A DNA stretch of 54,288 nt from positions 1 to 54,288 of the forward strand of contig NZ_CANBCC010000022.1 of the NCBI RefSeq assembly GCF_947366995.1, written 5' to 3'. The notes beneath the pieces are model-generated. The model saw only the letters and a list, made by a program, of their open reading frames with translations, did not search any database and was not told where the DNA came from. Shown here piece after piece: positions 1 to 9,189 of the stretch (positions within the stretch are counted from its first letter, which is position 1; each line of letters begins with the position of its first letter). The DNA comes from an uncultured Aquabacterium sp. (lineage in GTDB: Bacteria > Pseudomonadota > Gammaproteobacteria > Burkholderiales > Burkholderiaceae_C). Made by a program: the position numbers and the translations under genes.

Positions 1-1146
1 GCGCTCGCCCACGGTGGCATCGCCCAGGTAGGCCAGGTGGTTGGCCTTGGCGCCGCGCGCCAGCGTGCTGTTCTTCACTTCCACGAAGTTGCCGATGTGC
101 ACCTCGGGGCCGAGTTCGGCGCCGGGGCGCAGGCGGGCAAACGGCCCGATCAGCGCGCCTTCGCCCACCGTCGCGCCCTGCGTGTCGCCGTCGATGTGCG
201 TGAAGGCGTGGATGACCGCGCCAGCGCGGATCTCGGCGTTGCGGACCACACAGTTCGGACCGATGCGCACGCCATCACCCAACACCACATGGCCTTCGAA
301 CACGCAGTTCACGTCGATCTCGACGTCCTGCCCGCAGCGCAGCGTGCCGCGCAGGTCAAAGCGGGCCGGGTCGGCCAGACGCACGCCGTCGGTCATCAGG
401 CGCTCGGCCTGCACGCGCTGGTAGCGGCGCTCCAGGTCGGCCAGTTGCGCTGGGCTGTTGACGCCCAGCACCTCGACTTCGTCGCGCGGCTGCGCGGCCA
501 CCACGGGCACGCCATCGGCGCGGGCCATGGCCACCACATCGGTCAGGTAATACTCGCCCTGGGCGTTGTCGTTGGTCAGGCGGCTCAGCCAGCCCTTCAG
601 CAGCCGGGTGGGCGCGGCCATCATGCCGGTGTAGACCTCGTCGATGGTGCGCTGCTCGTCGTTCGCATCCTTGTGCTCGACGATGGCCAGCACCTTCTCG
701 CCCCAGCCGTCACGCACGATGCGGCCATAGCCGGTCGGGTCGTCCAGGCGGATGGTCAGCAGGGCCAGGTGTTCGCCTGCGCAGGCCTGCACAAGAGCCG
801 CCGCGGTGGCCGCCTCGATCAGCGGGGTGTCGCCATTGAGGATGAGCGTCACGCCCTCATCCGGCAACACCGGCACGGCCTGCTGCACGGCATGGCCGGT
901 GCCGAGCTGTGGCTCCTGACGCACGAAGTGCAGCGGCGCGCCGGCAAAGGCGGCCTGCATGGCGCCTTCCACCTGCTCTGCGCCGTGGCCCGTGACCACG
1001 ATCTGACGCGCGGCCCCCAGCGTGGCGGTGGTGCCGATGACGTGCGCCAGCATGGGCCGGCCGGCCAGCGTGTGCAGCACCTTGGGGCGCGAGGACTTCA
1101 TGCGGGTGCCTTTGCCCGCGGCCATGATGACGATGGAAAGTGACAT
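1..1146 (-). CDS. glmU: GlmU, bifunctional UDP-GlcNAc pyrophosphorylase / GlcN-1-P acetyltransferase (partial)
   Basis: Cytoplasmic enzyme that acetylates glucosamine-1-phosphate and couples GlcNAc-1-phosphate to UTP, giving UDP-GlcNAc for peptidoglycan and lipid A. The reading frame is open from an ATG at 1146 to the window edge, so 382 residues are visible of a family length near 455; the end of the C-terminal acetyltransferase beta-helix is missing. The N terminus carries the nucleotidyltransferase motif [10 protein letters not shown] (residues 9-18), with PKVLH after it. It starts 21 bases after the stop of the lipoprotein gene and has no clear ribosome binding site, so it is probably the last visible gene of the folB-ttcA operon. 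The identification is secure; the truncation is only the window boundary. Confidence 0.95.
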   Translation of the reverse strand, partial: MSLSIVIMAAGKGTRMKSSRPKVLHTLAGRPMLAHVIGTTATLGAARQIVVTGHGAEQVEGAMQAAFAGAPLHFVRQEPQLGTGHAVQQAVPVLPDEGVTLILNGDTPLIEAATAAALVQACAGEHLALLTIRLDDPTGYGRIVRDGWGEKVLAIVEHKDANDEQRTIDEVYTGMMAAPTRLLKGWLSRLTNDNAQGEYYLTDVVAMARADGVPVVAAQPRDEVEVLGVNSPAQLADLERRYQRVQAERLMTDGVRLADPARFDLRGTLRCGQDVEIDVNCVFEGHVVLGDGVRIGPNCVVRNAEIRAGAVIHAFTHIDGDTQGATVGEGALIGPFARLRPGAELGPEVHIGNFVEVKNSTLARGAKANHLAYLGDATVGER

Positions 1147-1167
1147 GAACGACGTGGTGGAGTGGGG

Positions 1168-1815
1168 TCAGGGTGCCGGCTGCAGCGGCACGATCACGGT
1201 ACGCGGCCCCAGTGTCAACGGAAAATCTTTCAGGGCGGCGTCGAACAGTGGCGCGTACAGCGCCGGGTCGGCCGAGCCCAGGCGGCCCAGGCTGGCGCGC
1301 GCCTCGTGCAGCACCGCGTGGGTGCGGCGATCGCGCACGACCACGCCCACCAGCATCTCGACGTAGGGTTGCTCCATGCGGTAGCTCAGTGCCAGCCCGC
1401 CACCGCCCGTGCCCCACCAGCCTCCCACACCAGGACGGCCCCAGGGGTGATACCAGTAGGGCGCGCCGCCCCAGAAGGGGTCATAGCGCGGCGTGACGCG
1501 GGTCGAGGCCGTGAGCTGCACGGTGTAGACCGCCTGATCGGGCCCGCTGGCCAGCGTGAAGCCATGCGAAGCAAGTGCCGGCGCGGCCGCAGCCTCGAGC
1601 TGGCCGATCTGGTCCGCGGCATTGGCCTGCGAAGGCAGCCGGTCGAAAACATAGGGGCCGGGGCTGCGGGTGGCCGGCCAGTCGCCGAAGGTCTGAACTT
1701 CGGTGCGCACCTCATTGAGTGCCGCGCAGCCCTGCAGCGCCAGCATCGCCACGCACAACAGCCCCCCGGTCAACCAGCGGAGGGCAGAAAACCGGGTTGT
1801 GCGGGCGGTGGTCAT
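1168..1815 (-). CDS. DUF4136-type outer-membrane or periplasmic lipoprotein
   Basis: A 215-residue predicted lipoprotein. The chosen ATG at 1815 gives a basic N terminus, a hydrophobic stretch (about residues 12-28) and a lipobox LALQGC with the lipidated cysteine at residue 30; a longer frame exists upstream but would run back into ttcA. The body has a Tyr/Trp/Gly/Pro-rich loop in the middle (GGAPYWYHPWG) followed by a beta-rich region, which matches my memory of DUF4136 lipoproteins. Those have no established function. It begins two bases after the ttcA stop, so it is co-transcribed and probably translationally coupled with it. The family name is a recollection, not a search result. Confidence 0.8.
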   Translation of the reverse strand: MTTARTTRFSALRWLTGGLLCVAMLALQGCAALNEVRTEVQTFGDWPATRSPGPYVFDRLPSQANAADQIGQLEAAAAPALASHGFTLASGPDQAVYTVQLTASTRVTPRYDPFWGGAPYWYHPWGRPGVGGWWGTGGGGLALSYRMEQPYVEMLVGVVVRDRRTHAVLHEARASLGRLGSADPALYAPLFDAALKDFPLTLGPRTVIVPLQPAP

Positions 1816-1817
1816 GG

Positions 1818-2915
1818 TCAGACTTCCTTGCTGCGGATCGGGATGGACTTGATCGACACGCTGGCCTCGGCGGGCAGGCCGGCCTCGGGCGTGTCGCCAC
1901 AAGCTTCATCTTCGTCGAAAGCGATGTCCCCACCGGCTTCGGGCTTGCCCGTCGCCTTGATGGTCTCGAACGGGTAGAGCTTGCGGTCCATCAGGTGCGA
2001 GGGCACGACGTTGGACAACGCAGTGAACATGTTGTCGACCCGGCCGGGGAACTTGCGATCCCACTCGTTGATCATCTCGCGCATCTGCTGGCGTTGCAGG
2101 CCGTCCTGGCTGCCGCACAGGTTGCACGGGATGATGGGGAACTCGCGGTGCTCGGCGTACCTGGCTAGGTCCTGCTCGCGGCAGTAGGCCATCGGGCGGA
2201 TGACGACGTGCTCGCCGTTGTCCGTCACCAGCTTGGGCGGCATCCCCTTCAGGCGCGAGCCGAAGAACATGTTCATGAACATGGTCTGCAGGATGTCGTC
2301 GCGGTGGTGGCCCAGCGCGATTTTGGTGCAGCCCAGTTCCTTGGCCACGCGGTAGAGGATGCCGCGGCGCAGGCGCGAGCACAGGCTGCACGTGGTCTTG
2401 CCCTCGGGCACCACGCGCTTGACCACGCTGTAGGTGTCCTGCTCTTCGATGCGGAAGGGCACGCCGACCTTGGTCAGGTACTCGGGCAGCACGTGCTCCG
2501 GGAAGCCCGGCTGCTTCTGATCCAGGTTGACCGCGACGATCTCGAACCGGATGGGGGCCCGCCGCTGCAGGTTCATCAGGATGTCGAGCATCGAGTAGCT
2601 GTCCTTGCCGCCGGACATGCACACCATGACCTTGTCGCCATCTTCGATCATGTTGAAGTCAGCAATGGCCTGCCCCACCTCACGGTGCAGGCGCTTGCGC
2701 AGCTTGTTCATCTCGTGCGCGTGCTTGCGGGCGCGGGCAGCCTCTTCGGCCTCCTGGGCGCTTTGCTGCACCGCCTGGGCCACGGGCACGCCGGCCTTGG
2801 CCTCGACCGCCAGGGCGGCACGGGCAAACAGCAGGGCGTCGTCCACCATGCGGTCTTCTTCGTCGGGCGTGTGGAAACTCAGGTGGGTGGACATAGGGGC
2901 GGTCGCGTCGGTCAT
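1818..2915 (-). CDS. ttcA: TtcA, tRNA 2-thiocytidine-32 synthetase
   Basis: Adenylates and thiolates cytidine 32 in tRNA, using ATP and an Fe-S cluster. The PP-loop SGGKDS is at residues 101-106, and the cysteine pair CSLC lies at 176-179 with a further CNLCG near 264-268, as expected for the cluster-binding site. The chosen ATG at 2915 gives 365 residues. The first 65 or so are an acidic and Ala-rich extension beyond the usual TtcA start, with alternative in-frame ATGs (for example residue 8). The region before the start has no Shine-Dalgarno sequence, but it does contain a GAAAAT box 8 bases upstream. It lies 37 bases after folB in the same direction, in an operon linking folate and tRNA modification genes with glmU. 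Confidence 0.93.
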   Translation of the reverse strand: MTDATAPMSTHLSFHTPDEEDRMVDDALLFARAALAVEAKAGVPVAQAVQQSAQEAEEAARARKHAHEMNKLRKRLHREVGQAIADFNMIEDGDKVMVCMSGGKDSYSMLDILMNLQRRAPIRFEIVAVNLDQKQPGFPEHVLPEYLTKVGVPFRIEEQDTYSVVKRVVPEGKTTCSLCSRLRRGILYRVAKELGCTKIALGHHRDDILQTMFMNMFFGSRLKGMPPKLVTDNGEHVVIRPMAYCREQDLARYAEHREFPIIPCNLCGSQDGLQRQQMREMINEWDRKFPGRVDNMFTALSNVVPSHLMDRKLYPFETIKATGKPEAGGDIAFDEDEACGDTPEAGLPAEASVSIKSIPIRSKEV

Positions 2916-2952
2916 AACCGGGTATTTTCGCCGATCCCGGCAATCCGCGTGC

Positions 2953-3324
2953 TCACCACTGCCCGGTTTCCATGCGGATGGCCACCTCGCAGTCGTCAAA
3001 GATCTCCAGCTTGGCAATCTTCACGCGCACGCCGAGCACGCCGGGCAGGTCCATCAGGCGCTTGCACAGCTTGCCGATCAGGGTCTCGAGCAGGTTGGTG
3101 TGCTCGGACTGGCACTCTTCGATGATGATGGCGCGCACCTTGCGGTAGTCCAGCACATTGAGCAGTTCGTCGTCGCGCGGCAGCAGGGGCTGGCTGCCCA
3201 TGTTGAGCTCGGCGTCGACCTGGATGGGCTGCGGCGCGTCGATTTCGTGGTCAAGCACACCGAGGCTCGCGTCGAAGCGCAGGCCGGTGAGGGTCAGGAT
3301 CTGGTTGCCTTTGGTCAGGGACAT
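2953..3324 (-). CDS. folB: FolB, dihydroneopterin aldolase
   Basis: A 123-residue member of the dihydroneopterin aldolase family, which splits 7,8-dihydroneopterin to 6-hydroxymethyl-dihydropterin in folate synthesis. The fold signature is visible: an early [16 protein letters not shown] strand, the [10 protein letters not shown] segment, the helix [10 protein letters not shown] and the final VRVKIAKLE strand carrying the expected lysines. The length is normal for FolB. It starts 9 bases after the stop of the pteridine reductase-like SDR gene, so the two pterin genes are adjacent and co-directional. That supports a pterin role for both. Confidence 0.93.
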   Translation of the reverse strand: MSLTKGNQILTLTGLRFDASLGVLDHEIDAPQPIQVDAELNMGSQPLLPRDDELLNVLDYRKVRAIIIEECQSEHTNLLETLIGKLCKRLMDLPGVLGVRVKIAKLEIFDDCEVAIRMETGQW

Positions 3325-3333
3325 GGCTCGCGC

Positions 3334-4122
3334 TCACATCATGGAAAAGTCGCGCTCGAAGCGCTGGAGGTGCTGGCCGCCATCGACCAGCAGCGTGGTG
3401 CCCGTGATCGAGCGGTTGGTCAGCGCGAAGGCCACGGTCGCGGCCACGTCTTCCGGGGTGGACGAGCGCCCCAGCGGCGACAGCGCATGCGCCTGCTGGA
3501 AGGCTTCGCCCTGCAGCCACTCGCTGGTCAGCGTGAGGCCCGGCGCCACGCCGATCACCCGCACGCGGGGGGCCAGCGCCAGCGCCAGCAGCGTGGTGGC
3601 GGATTCGAGCGCCGCCTTCGACAGCGTGTAGCTCAGGAAATCGGGGTTCGGGTTCCACAGCTTCTGGTCGAGCAGGTTGACGACCGCCCCTGCCCCACCC
3701 TCGTTCACGCCGCGCTCGGCCAGGTGCGCCGCCAGCGCCTGCGCCAGCACGATGGCCGGTGCGGTGTTGGCGCGCAGGTGCTTTTCCAGCGCGGCGTAGG
3801 TGAAGGTGGCCGCGTCGTCGTACTCGAAGGTCGAGGCGCTGTTGACCACGGCGTCCAGCCGGCCCAGGCCCTGCACCGCGGCGGGCAGCAGCGCCCGGCA
3901 CGCGGCTTCGTCAGCCAGGTCTGCCGCCAGCACCACAGCCTGGCGGCCCAATGCGCGGACGTCGGCGGCGGTCTGCTCGGCTTCGGTGCGCGAGGCACGG
4001 CAGTGCACGGCCACATCCCAGCCCTGGCGGGCCAGCGTCAGCGCAATCAGGCGCCCGAGGCGCTTGCCCGCCCCCGTGACGAGCACGGCCGGCGCAGCAA
4101 CAGAGGGAAGTGTGGAAGACAT
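3334..4122 (-). CDS. SDR oxidoreductase, pteridine reductase / FolM-like
   Basis: A 262-residue short-chain dehydrogenase. The N-terminal Rossmann motif is TGAGKRLGR, which fits TGX3RXG. That pattern distinguishes pteridine reductases and FolM dihydromonapterin reductases from ordinary SDRs with TGXXXGXG. The catalytic YTLSK (YxxxK) follows NPDFLS in the second half, and VAPGLT and a C-terminal DGGQH segment complete the SDR pattern. The ATG at 4122 is preceded by a purine-rich GAAAG; a longer frame upstream overlaps the divergent methyltransferase and was not used. It sits 9 bases before folB, so reduction of dihydrobiopterin or dihydromonapterin, or a backup dihydrofolate reductase, is likely. 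The exact substrate cannot be read from sequence. Confidence 0.85.
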   Translation of the reverse strand: MSSTLPSVAAPAVLVTGAGKRLGRLIALTLARQGWDVAVHCRASRTEAEQTAADVRALGRQAVVLAADLADEAACRALLPAAVQGLGRLDAVVNSASTFEYDDAATFTYAALEKHLRANTAPAIVLAQALAAHLAERGVNEGGAGAVVNLLDQKLWNPNPDFLSYTLSKAALESATTLLALALAPRVRVIGVAPGLTLTSEWLQGEAFQQAHALSPLGRSSTPEDVAATVAFALTNRSITGTTLLVDGGQHLQRFERDFSMM

Positions 4123-4130
4123 GGACTTTC

Positions 4131-4136
4131 TACAAT
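4131..4136 (+). promoter_or_regulatory. Predicted -10 box, methyltransferase gene (possible leaderless start)
   Basis: The hexamer TACAAT matches the sigma-70 -10 consensus at five of six positions in an otherwise GC-rich 20-base divergent gap. It ends six bases before the ATG at 4143, so a normal start point would fall on or next to the ATG. No good -35 box can be assigned by eye, because that region lies inside the divergent SDR gene. Confidence 0.5.
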
Positions 4137-4142
4137 GCGGCG

Positions 4143-5336
4143 ATGAACCGCCCGAACCCATCCGGCCAGAGTGTAGTGGCCGCCCCCGTCTCCAGCGCAC
4201 CGCTGGCCCGCCTGATCGCCCACGAGATCCGCGAACGGGGCGGGTGGATGCGCTTCGAGCGCTTCATGGAACTGGCGTTGTACGCGCCAGGGCTGGGCTA
4301 TTACACGGGCGGCCGACGGGTGCTGGGCAGCATGCCGCAGGACGGCAGCGACTTCGTGACCGCCCCCGAATTGACGCCGTTGTTCGGCCAGCTGCTGGCC
4401 CGCCAGGTGGCCCAGGCGCTGGAGGCCACCGGCACCACCGAGGTGTGGGAGTTCGGCGCCGGCACGGGCGCGCTGGCCGAGCAGCTGCTGGGCGAGCTGG
4501 GCGATCGGCTCACCCGCTACACCATCGTCGACCTTTCGGGCACGCTGCGCGACCGCCAGCACCAGCGCCTGCTGAAAGCCCACCCGGCCCTGGTCCACAA
4601 GGTGGTCTGGGCCGACAGCCTGCCGGACGCGCTGAACGGCGTGATCGTGGGCAACGAGGTGCTGGACGCCATGCCCGTGCACCTGCTGAGCTGGAACGGC
4701 GAACACTGGCTGGAGCGCGGCGTGGCGCTGGCCGACGCCGCCACGGCCGAGGACGACGTGCCGCGCTTTACCTGGGCCGACCGCCCGGCCCCCGAGGGCG
4801 TGCGCCCTCCCACCGAGCAGCCGGACGCGGCCTACCCCCCCGGCACCGTGACCGAAACCCACGGCCAGGCCGAAGCCTTCGTGGCCACGCTGGCGCAGCG
4901 CATGGCGCGCGGCGCGGCCTTCTTCATCGACTACGGCTTCCCCGAGTCCGAGTACTACCTGCCCCAGCGCCACGGCGGCACGCTGATGTGCCACCACCTG
5001 CACCAGGCCGACCCGGACCCGCTGAGCAGCGTGGGCCACAAGGACATCACCGCCCACGTGAACTTCACCGGCATCGCGCTGGCCGGCCAGGAGGCCGGGT
5101 GGGAGGTGCTGGGCTACACCAGCCAGGGTCGATTCCTGACCAACTGCGGGCTGGGCGAGGCGCTGGCCAGCACCGGCGAGGCCTGCACCGCCGACCAGCT
5201 GAAGGCCCGCGCCGCCCTGCAGATGCTGGTGGCCGAGCACGAAATGGGCGAGCTCTTCAAGGTGATCGGCTTCGTGAAGGGGCCCTGGTTCGATGCGATC
5301 GGCTTCGAGCACGGGGACCGGACGCACATGCTGTGA
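4143..5336 (+). CDS. MidA/NDUFAF7-family class I SAM-dependent methyltransferase
   Basis: A 397-residue protein of the COG1565 type. Key features are the GGWMRFERFMELALYAPGLGYY segment near residues 33-54, the SAM-binding motif EFGAGTGALAE (103-113), GNEVLDAMPVH further on, and FIDYGFPESEYY in the second half. The eukaryotic relative NDUFAF7/MidA dimethylates an arginine of a complex I subunit; the role of bacterial members is not settled. The ATG at 4143 is used because the only longer start adds 11 residues and would place the gene over the divergent SDR start. The start is preceded by a -10-like TACAAT rather than a Shine-Dalgarno sequence. Confidence 0.88.
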   Translation: MNRPNPSGQSVVAAPVSSAPLARLIAHEIRERGGWMRFERFMELALYAPGLGYYTGGRRVLGSMPQDGSDFVTAPELTPLFGQLLARQVAQALEATGTTEVWEFGAGTGALAEQLLGELGDRLTRYTIVDLSGTLRDRQHQRLLKAHPALVHKVVWADSLPDALNGVIVGNEVLDAMPVHLLSWNGEHWLERGVALADAATAEDDVPRFTWADRPAPEGVRPPTEQPDAAYPPGTVTETHGQAEAFVATLAQRMARGAAFFIDYGFPESEYYLPQRHGGTLMCHHLHQADPDPLSSVGHKDITAHVNFTGIALAGQEAGWEVLGYTSQGRFLTNCGLGEALASTGEACTADQLKARAALQMLVAEHEMGELFKVIGFVKGPWFDAIGFEHGDRTHML

Positions 5337-5466
5337 CCCCCGGGACTGCGGGGCCGGGGAACACCGTGTAAGGGAATGACACGAAAGAATCTGGGGGTGA
5401 AGATAGATGGCGGCGAGCGCAGTCCAGCGCCAAGGCTCTCATCTACAACCTGCTCAGGATTTCTTG

Positions 5467-6243
5467 ATGTCACAATTCCCTCGACTGGCCCTGGCCGGCA
5501 CGCTCGCGCTCGCGACAGCCGGCGTGGCACACGCGACGTCGTCCGTCATGTCCACCATCTCGAACATCGCGGTCACTACCGCGGGAACGGTGACGGCGTA
5601 TTCTCCGTTCGCACAAGCGGTGGTCAGCGCCTATGATCTGGTGCCGCACCCGCTAGTTGGATGGTTGTCAACGAACGCCGTTTCGGATTGGGCATCCGAC
5701 CTCTCCACCCCCTCCCCCTCGGTGTCGGTCAATGTTGCGAGTGACTCGGCCACCGCATCCGCATTCGCATCTGCCACGAACGTGTCTGCAGCCGTGACCA
5801 CCGGTGCCGCGGGGGGCTCCGGTTATGCGACTGCATCCTTCAACAGCGTGTTCTCCATGGCGGCCCGGTCCAGGGTGACGGTCACCTGGGACGCCAGCGT
5901 GCTGGGCATGGGCGCCGGCAACGGCACTTTCCTTACCTACACTGGCTACGGCACCGTAACCGGTGCCGCACATGTCGACCTCGGGAACATCTCCGCGTCC
6001 ACCCAGGGCAACGGCTTCTGGTACGGTGACGACGACTTCGGCTTCTCCTTCGAAGAGACCGCGACCGGCAAGAAGCTGACCGTTTCCACCGGCGCCACCG
6101 GACGCGACATCAGCTTCGCTGCCTCGGTGTTTGCGCAGACCGTCGATTACGCCGCCCCGGTTCCCGAGCCCGAAACCTGGGCACTGACCTTCGCTGGTCT
6201 GGCCGTCATGGGTGGCATCGCCCGTCGCCGAATTGCCAAGTAA
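5467..6243 (+). CDS. PEP-CTERM sorting-domain protein
   Basis: A 258-residue predicted exported protein. It has an N-terminal signal peptide ([17 protein letters not shown], cleavage near residue 24), a Ser/Thr/Ala/Val-rich beta-type body, and a C-terminal [19 protein letters not shown] hydrophobic segment followed by RRR. That tripartite end is the PEP-CTERM signal recognised by exosortase (EpsH/XrtA type) in exopolysaccharide-producing Gram-negatives. No exosortase gene is in the window. The start at 5467 is chosen because it begins the signal peptide directly; AGGA lies 8-9 bases upstream. A strong terminator follows the stop. The function of the mature protein is unknown. Confidence 0.88.
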   Translation: MSQFPRLALAGTLALATAGVAHATSSVMSTISNIAVTTAGTVTAYSPFAQAVVSAYDLVPHPLVGWLSTNAVSDWASDLSTPSPSVSVNVASDSATASAFASATNVSAAVTTGAAGGSGYATASFNSVFSMAARSRVTVTWDASVLGMGAGNGTFLTYTGYGTVTGAAHVDLGNISASTQGNGFWYGDDDFGFSFEETATGKKLTVSTGATGRDISFAASVFAQTVDYAAPVPEPETWALTFAGLAVMGGIARRRIAK

Positions 6244-6261
6244 GCCTTCTGCCTCACGCTG

Positions 6262-6286
6262 AAAGCGGGCTTCGGCCCGCTTTTTC
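6262..6286 (+). terminator. Rho-independent terminator after PEP-CTERM gene
   Basis: A perfect nine-base-pair stem, AAAGCGGGC / GCCCGCTTT, with a TTCG tetraloop runs into a T tract. It starts 19 bases after the stop codon at 6243. Confidence 0.93.
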
Positions 6287-6373
6287 TGTTGGGGAGGCCG
6301 CCTCCGTCGCCGGGATAGCGTGCATCAATGGAGGACATCATTCAGATTCACGCCCACGATGCTGCACTGCCGC

Positions 6374-6379
6374 GATAAT
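6374..6379 (+). promoter_or_regulatory. Predicted -10 box of lpxC (possible leaderless start)
   Basis: GATAAT, five of six matches to TATAAT, ends seven bases before the lpxC ATG at 6387. There is no Shine-Dalgarno sequence between them. Initiation at the usual distance would place the transcript start at or next to the ATG. Confidence 0.5.
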
Positions 6380-6386
6380 TGCGCCC

Positions 6387-7322
6387 ATGCTGCAACAACG
6401 CACCCTCAAGTCCCTGACCCGTGCCGTGGGCGTTGGCCTGCACAGCGGCCAGCGCGTCGAACTGACGCTGCGCCCGGCACCGGCCAACACCGGCATCGTG
6501 TTTCGCCGGGTGGACCTGGCCCAGCCGGTCGACATCCCCGTGCGTCCGGAATCGGTGTGCGACTGCCGCATGGCCACCACCATTTCGCCCGGCGGTGACC
6601 CGGGTGCGCCCAAAGTCAACACCATCGAGCACCTGATGTCGGCCTGCGCCGGCCTGGGCCTCGACAACCTGTATGTGGACATCACGGCCGAAGAGGTGCC
6701 CATCCTCGATGGCTCGTCGGCTGCGTTCGTCTACCTGCTGCAGAGCGCCGGCATCGAGCTGCAGAAGGCGCCCAAGAAGTTCCTGCGCGTGACCCGTCCG
6801 ATCGAGGTGCGCGACGGCGAAGGCCGCACGCTGAAGTGGGCCCGCCTGGAGCCGTACCACGGCTACAAGCTCGCCTTCGAGATCGACTTCGACCACCCCG
6901 CCGTTGACCAGACCGGCCAGCGCGTCGAGTTCGACTTCGGCGCCGGCCAGTACAAGCGCGACATCGCCCGCGCCCGCACCTTCGGCTTCACCAAGGACGT
7001 GGAGATGATGCGCTCGCGCGGCCTGGGCCTGGGTGCCAGCATGGACAACGCCATCGTGGTGGACGACTACCGCGTGCTGAACGCCGACGGCCTGCGCTAC
7101 GACGACGAGTTCGTGAAGCACAAGATCCTCGACGCGATCGGCGACCTGTACGTGGTGGGCTACCCGCTGCTGGCGGCCTACACGGCCTACAAGTCGGGCC
7201 ACGCGATGAACAACCAGCTGCTGCGTGCGCTACTCGCCGAGAAGGACGCGTGGGAAATCGTCAGCTTCGAAGACGAGGCCAAGGCCCCGCGCGGTCTGGC
7301 CGAGCTGGCCCCGGCCTGGTAA
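6387..7322 (+). CDS. lpxC: LpxC, UDP-3-O-acyl-N-acetylglucosamine deacetylase
   Basis: The first committed, zinc-dependent step of lipid A synthesis, in the cytoplasm. All hallmarks are present in 311 residues: IEHLMSA with zinc ligand H82, the [10 protein letters not shown] block with H245 and D249, and SGHAMNN with H272. NTIEHL and the DGSSAAFV segment near 108-115 also match the family. The length is typical. In many betaproteobacteria lpxC closes the division and cell-wall cluster; here its upstream neighbour is an unrelated PEP-CTERM gene with its own terminator, so lpxC has its own promoter. The start lacks a Shine-Dalgarno sequence and has a -10 box seven bases upstream. Confidence 0.97.
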   Translation: MLQQRTLKSLTRAVGVGLHSGQRVELTLRPAPANTGIVFRRVDLAQPVDIPVRPESVCDCRMATTISPGGDPGAPKVNTIEHLMSACAGLGLDNLYVDITAEEVPILDGSSAAFVYLLQSAGIELQKAPKKFLRVTRPIEVRDGEGRTLKWARLEPYHGYKLAFEIDFDHPAVDQTGQRVEFDFGAGQYKRDIARARTFGFTKDVEMMRSRGLGLGASMDNAIVVDDYRVLNADGLRYDDEFVKHKILDAIGDLYVVGYPLLAAYTAYKSGHAMNNQLLRALLAEKDAWEIVSFEDEAKAPRGLAELAPAW

Positions 7323-7338
7323 GGCCGAGGGGCGCGCC

Positions 7339-7524
7339 ATGGTCCTGATCCGCACGGCGGCCCTCTTTCTTGTGCTCGGCTTTCTGGCCTGCATGGGCCT
7401 GTTCCGGCTCACCGGCCAGCCGGTGTGGCGCCAGCGCGCCATGACGTGCGCCCAGTGGGGCGTGGTGCTCGCACTGGGCGTGGTCGGGTTCTTCGTGCTG
7501 CGGCGCGCCGCCGTGTTCATCTGA
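7339..7524 (+). CDS. Small two-helix membrane protein downstream of lpxC
   Basis: A 61-residue frame starting with ATG at 7339, 16 bases after the lpxC stop. Two hydrophobic helices are visible (about residues 5-22 and 38-57), separated by a short basic loop containing TGQPVWRQRAM. A longer frame from 7225 overlaps lpxC and was rejected. I do not recognise the family. Its position directly after lpxC and the clean two-helix layout suggest a real, co-transcribed inner-membrane protein, but this is an inference from context and codon pattern. Confidence 0.65.
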   Translation: MVLIRTAALFLVLGFLACMGLFRLTGQPVWRQRAMTCAQWGVVLALGVVGFFVLRRAAVFI

Positions 7525-7545
7525 CACGGCCCGTGCCGCCGGGCA

Positions 7546-9189
7546 TCAGCCCTCCGAGCGATCGTCGTCGCGGTCGAAAAAGCCCTGGCCGAACGGCCCG
7601 CGCACCGGCTGCAGCGTCTTGCTGAAGATCGACACGCCGTCGATGTCACGGAAGTCGACCGTCAGCGCGTGCGAATGGCGGTCGATGTTGACCTCACCGA
7701 AGAACTGCAGGCCGGCAAACGGCGACAGGTTGGCCTGACCGGCCGGTGGTGCCTTCTGGAACACCACCTGCGGACCAAAGGTGTTGTCCAGCGCGTTGGG
7801 GCCGAAGGTGCCGGCGTTCAGCGGTCCGGCCACGAACTCCCAGAACGGCTCGAAGTCCTGGAACTGCGCCTTGGCCGGCTCGTAGCGGTGGGCGGCACAG
7901 TAGTGCACGTCGGCCGTCAGCCACACTGTGTTGCGCACGCGCTCGTGCTTGATGAAGCGCAGCACCTCGGCGATCTCCAGCTCGCGGCCGAGCGCCGGAC
8001 CATCGCCGTTGGCGGGGCCTTCCCACCGCGCCCGGCCCTGGGCGTCCTTGCCGTCGCCGATCTGCAGGCCCAGCGGCATGTCGGAGGCGATCACCTTCCA
8101 CGTTGCGCGGGACTTCTTCAGTTCGGTCTTGAGCCACTCGATCTGTTCGCGGCCCAGGATGGCGGTGTCCGGCCCGGCTTCGGTCTGGCGGTTGTGGGTG
8201 TTGGGACCGCGGTAGCTGCGCATGTCGATCACGAACACGTCGAGCTGCGGGCCGTGCGACAGCTTGCGGTACACACGCTGCGACTCGACCGCCGAGAACG
8301 GCCGCATCGGTGCGTAATCCAGGAAGGCGCGGGTGCCGCGGGCCGTCAGCAGCGGCACGTTCTTCTCGGTGTAGCGGGCGTCAGCCGACAGGTCCTTGGC
8401 GTCCGACCAGTTGTTGGTGACCTCGTGGTCATCCCACTGCCAGATCTGCGGCACCTCGGCGTTGAAGCGGCGCACGTTCTCGTCCAGCAGGTTGTAGCGA
8501 TAGCGACCGCGGTACTCGTCCAGCGTCTCGGCGACCTTGGCCACTTCGGGCGTGACGATGTTGGTCCACAGCTGGCCGTTCTCGGCCGTCACCGACTCCT
8601 TGATCGGGCCGTCGGCGTAGATGGTGTCGCCGCTGTGCAGGAAGAACTGCGGCTGACGCTGGCGCATGGCCTCGTAGATCTTCATGCCGCCGAAAGACGG
8701 GTTGATGCCCCAGCCCTGGCCGGCCGTGTCGCCGCCCCACACGAAGCGCAGGTCACGCGGGCGGGTGGAGGGCACGCTGAAGCGGCCCAGCACCGGCTCG
8801 CTCATCGCGCGGCTGTTGTCCAGGCCCTGGAACTGCACGCGCACGAACACGTCGCGCCCAGCGGGCAGGCCGACCAGATCCTGGCGGGCCGTGAAGTCGG
8901 TTTCTTCCAGCGCGTACGGGCCGATGATGCGGCGGCTCTTGCGGAAGGACTCGTCGAGCGACCACTCGACGATCATGCGCGAGGCCCGGTCGGCACGGCT
9001 CCACAGCAGCGTGGCGCCCTGGGTGGGGTCACCCAGCTGCAGGCCCTGGGCCGCCACGGGGCGAACGGCGTCCGAGGTGATGAGGGCGGGCGCACCGGCC
9101 GCCCAGCTGGGGCGAACCAGCGCGGCCGAGCCGAGGGTCAGCGCAGAGGATTGCAGGAACAGGCGGCGGGGATGCTTCGAATCGGACAT
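7546..9189 (-). CDS. phoD: PhoD-family alkaline phosphatase/phosphodiesterase, Tat-exported
   Basis: A 547-residue secreted metallo-phosphatase. The N terminus has a twin-arginine signal (RRLFLQSS, residues 8-15) with likely cleavage after PSWA near residue 30. An N-terminal beta-sandwich domain is followed by the catalytic domain with WGGDTAGQGWG, HSGDTIYADG, WQWDDHEVTNNW and ADVHYCAAH, which supply the metal ligands of the PhoD type (Ca and Fe in Bacillus PhoD). It releases phosphate from phosphomonoesters and diesters outside the cytoplasm. It is convergent with the lpxC operon (22 bases between stops) and divergent from prpE. I see no clear Pho box in the 235-base upstream gap, so phosphate control cannot be claimed. 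Confidence 0.9.
   Translation of the reverse strand: MSDSKHPRRLFLQSSALTLGSAALVRPSWAAGAPALITSDAVRPVAAQGLQLGDPTQGATLLWSRADRASRMIVEWSLDESFRKSRRIIGPYALEETDFTARQDLVGLPAGRDVFVRVQFQGLDNSRAMSEPVLGRFSVPSTRPRDLRFVWGGDTAGQGWGINPSFGGMKIYEAMRQRQPQFFLHSGDTIYADGPIKESVTAENGQLWTNIVTPEVAKVAETLDEYRGRYRYNLLDENVRRFNAEVPQIWQWDDHEVTNNWSDAKDLSADARYTEKNVPLLTARGTRAFLDYAPMRPFSAVESQRVYRKLSHGPQLDVFVIDMRSYRGPNTHNRQTEAGPDTAILGREQIEWLKTELKKSRATWKVIASDMPLGLQIGDGKDAQGRARWEGPANGDGPALGRELEIAEVLRFIKHERVRNTVWLTADVHYCAAHRYEPAKAQFQDFEPFWEFVAGPLNAGTFGPNALDNTFGPQVVFQKAPPAGQANLSPFAGLQFFGEVNIDRHSHALTVDFRDIDGVSIFSKTLQPVRGPFGQGFFDRDDDRSEG

Noticed and set aside
2605-4146. A 513-codon plus-strand frame over ttcA, folB and the SDR gene
   Set aside because: Crosses three well-supported minus-strand genes and contains no domain.
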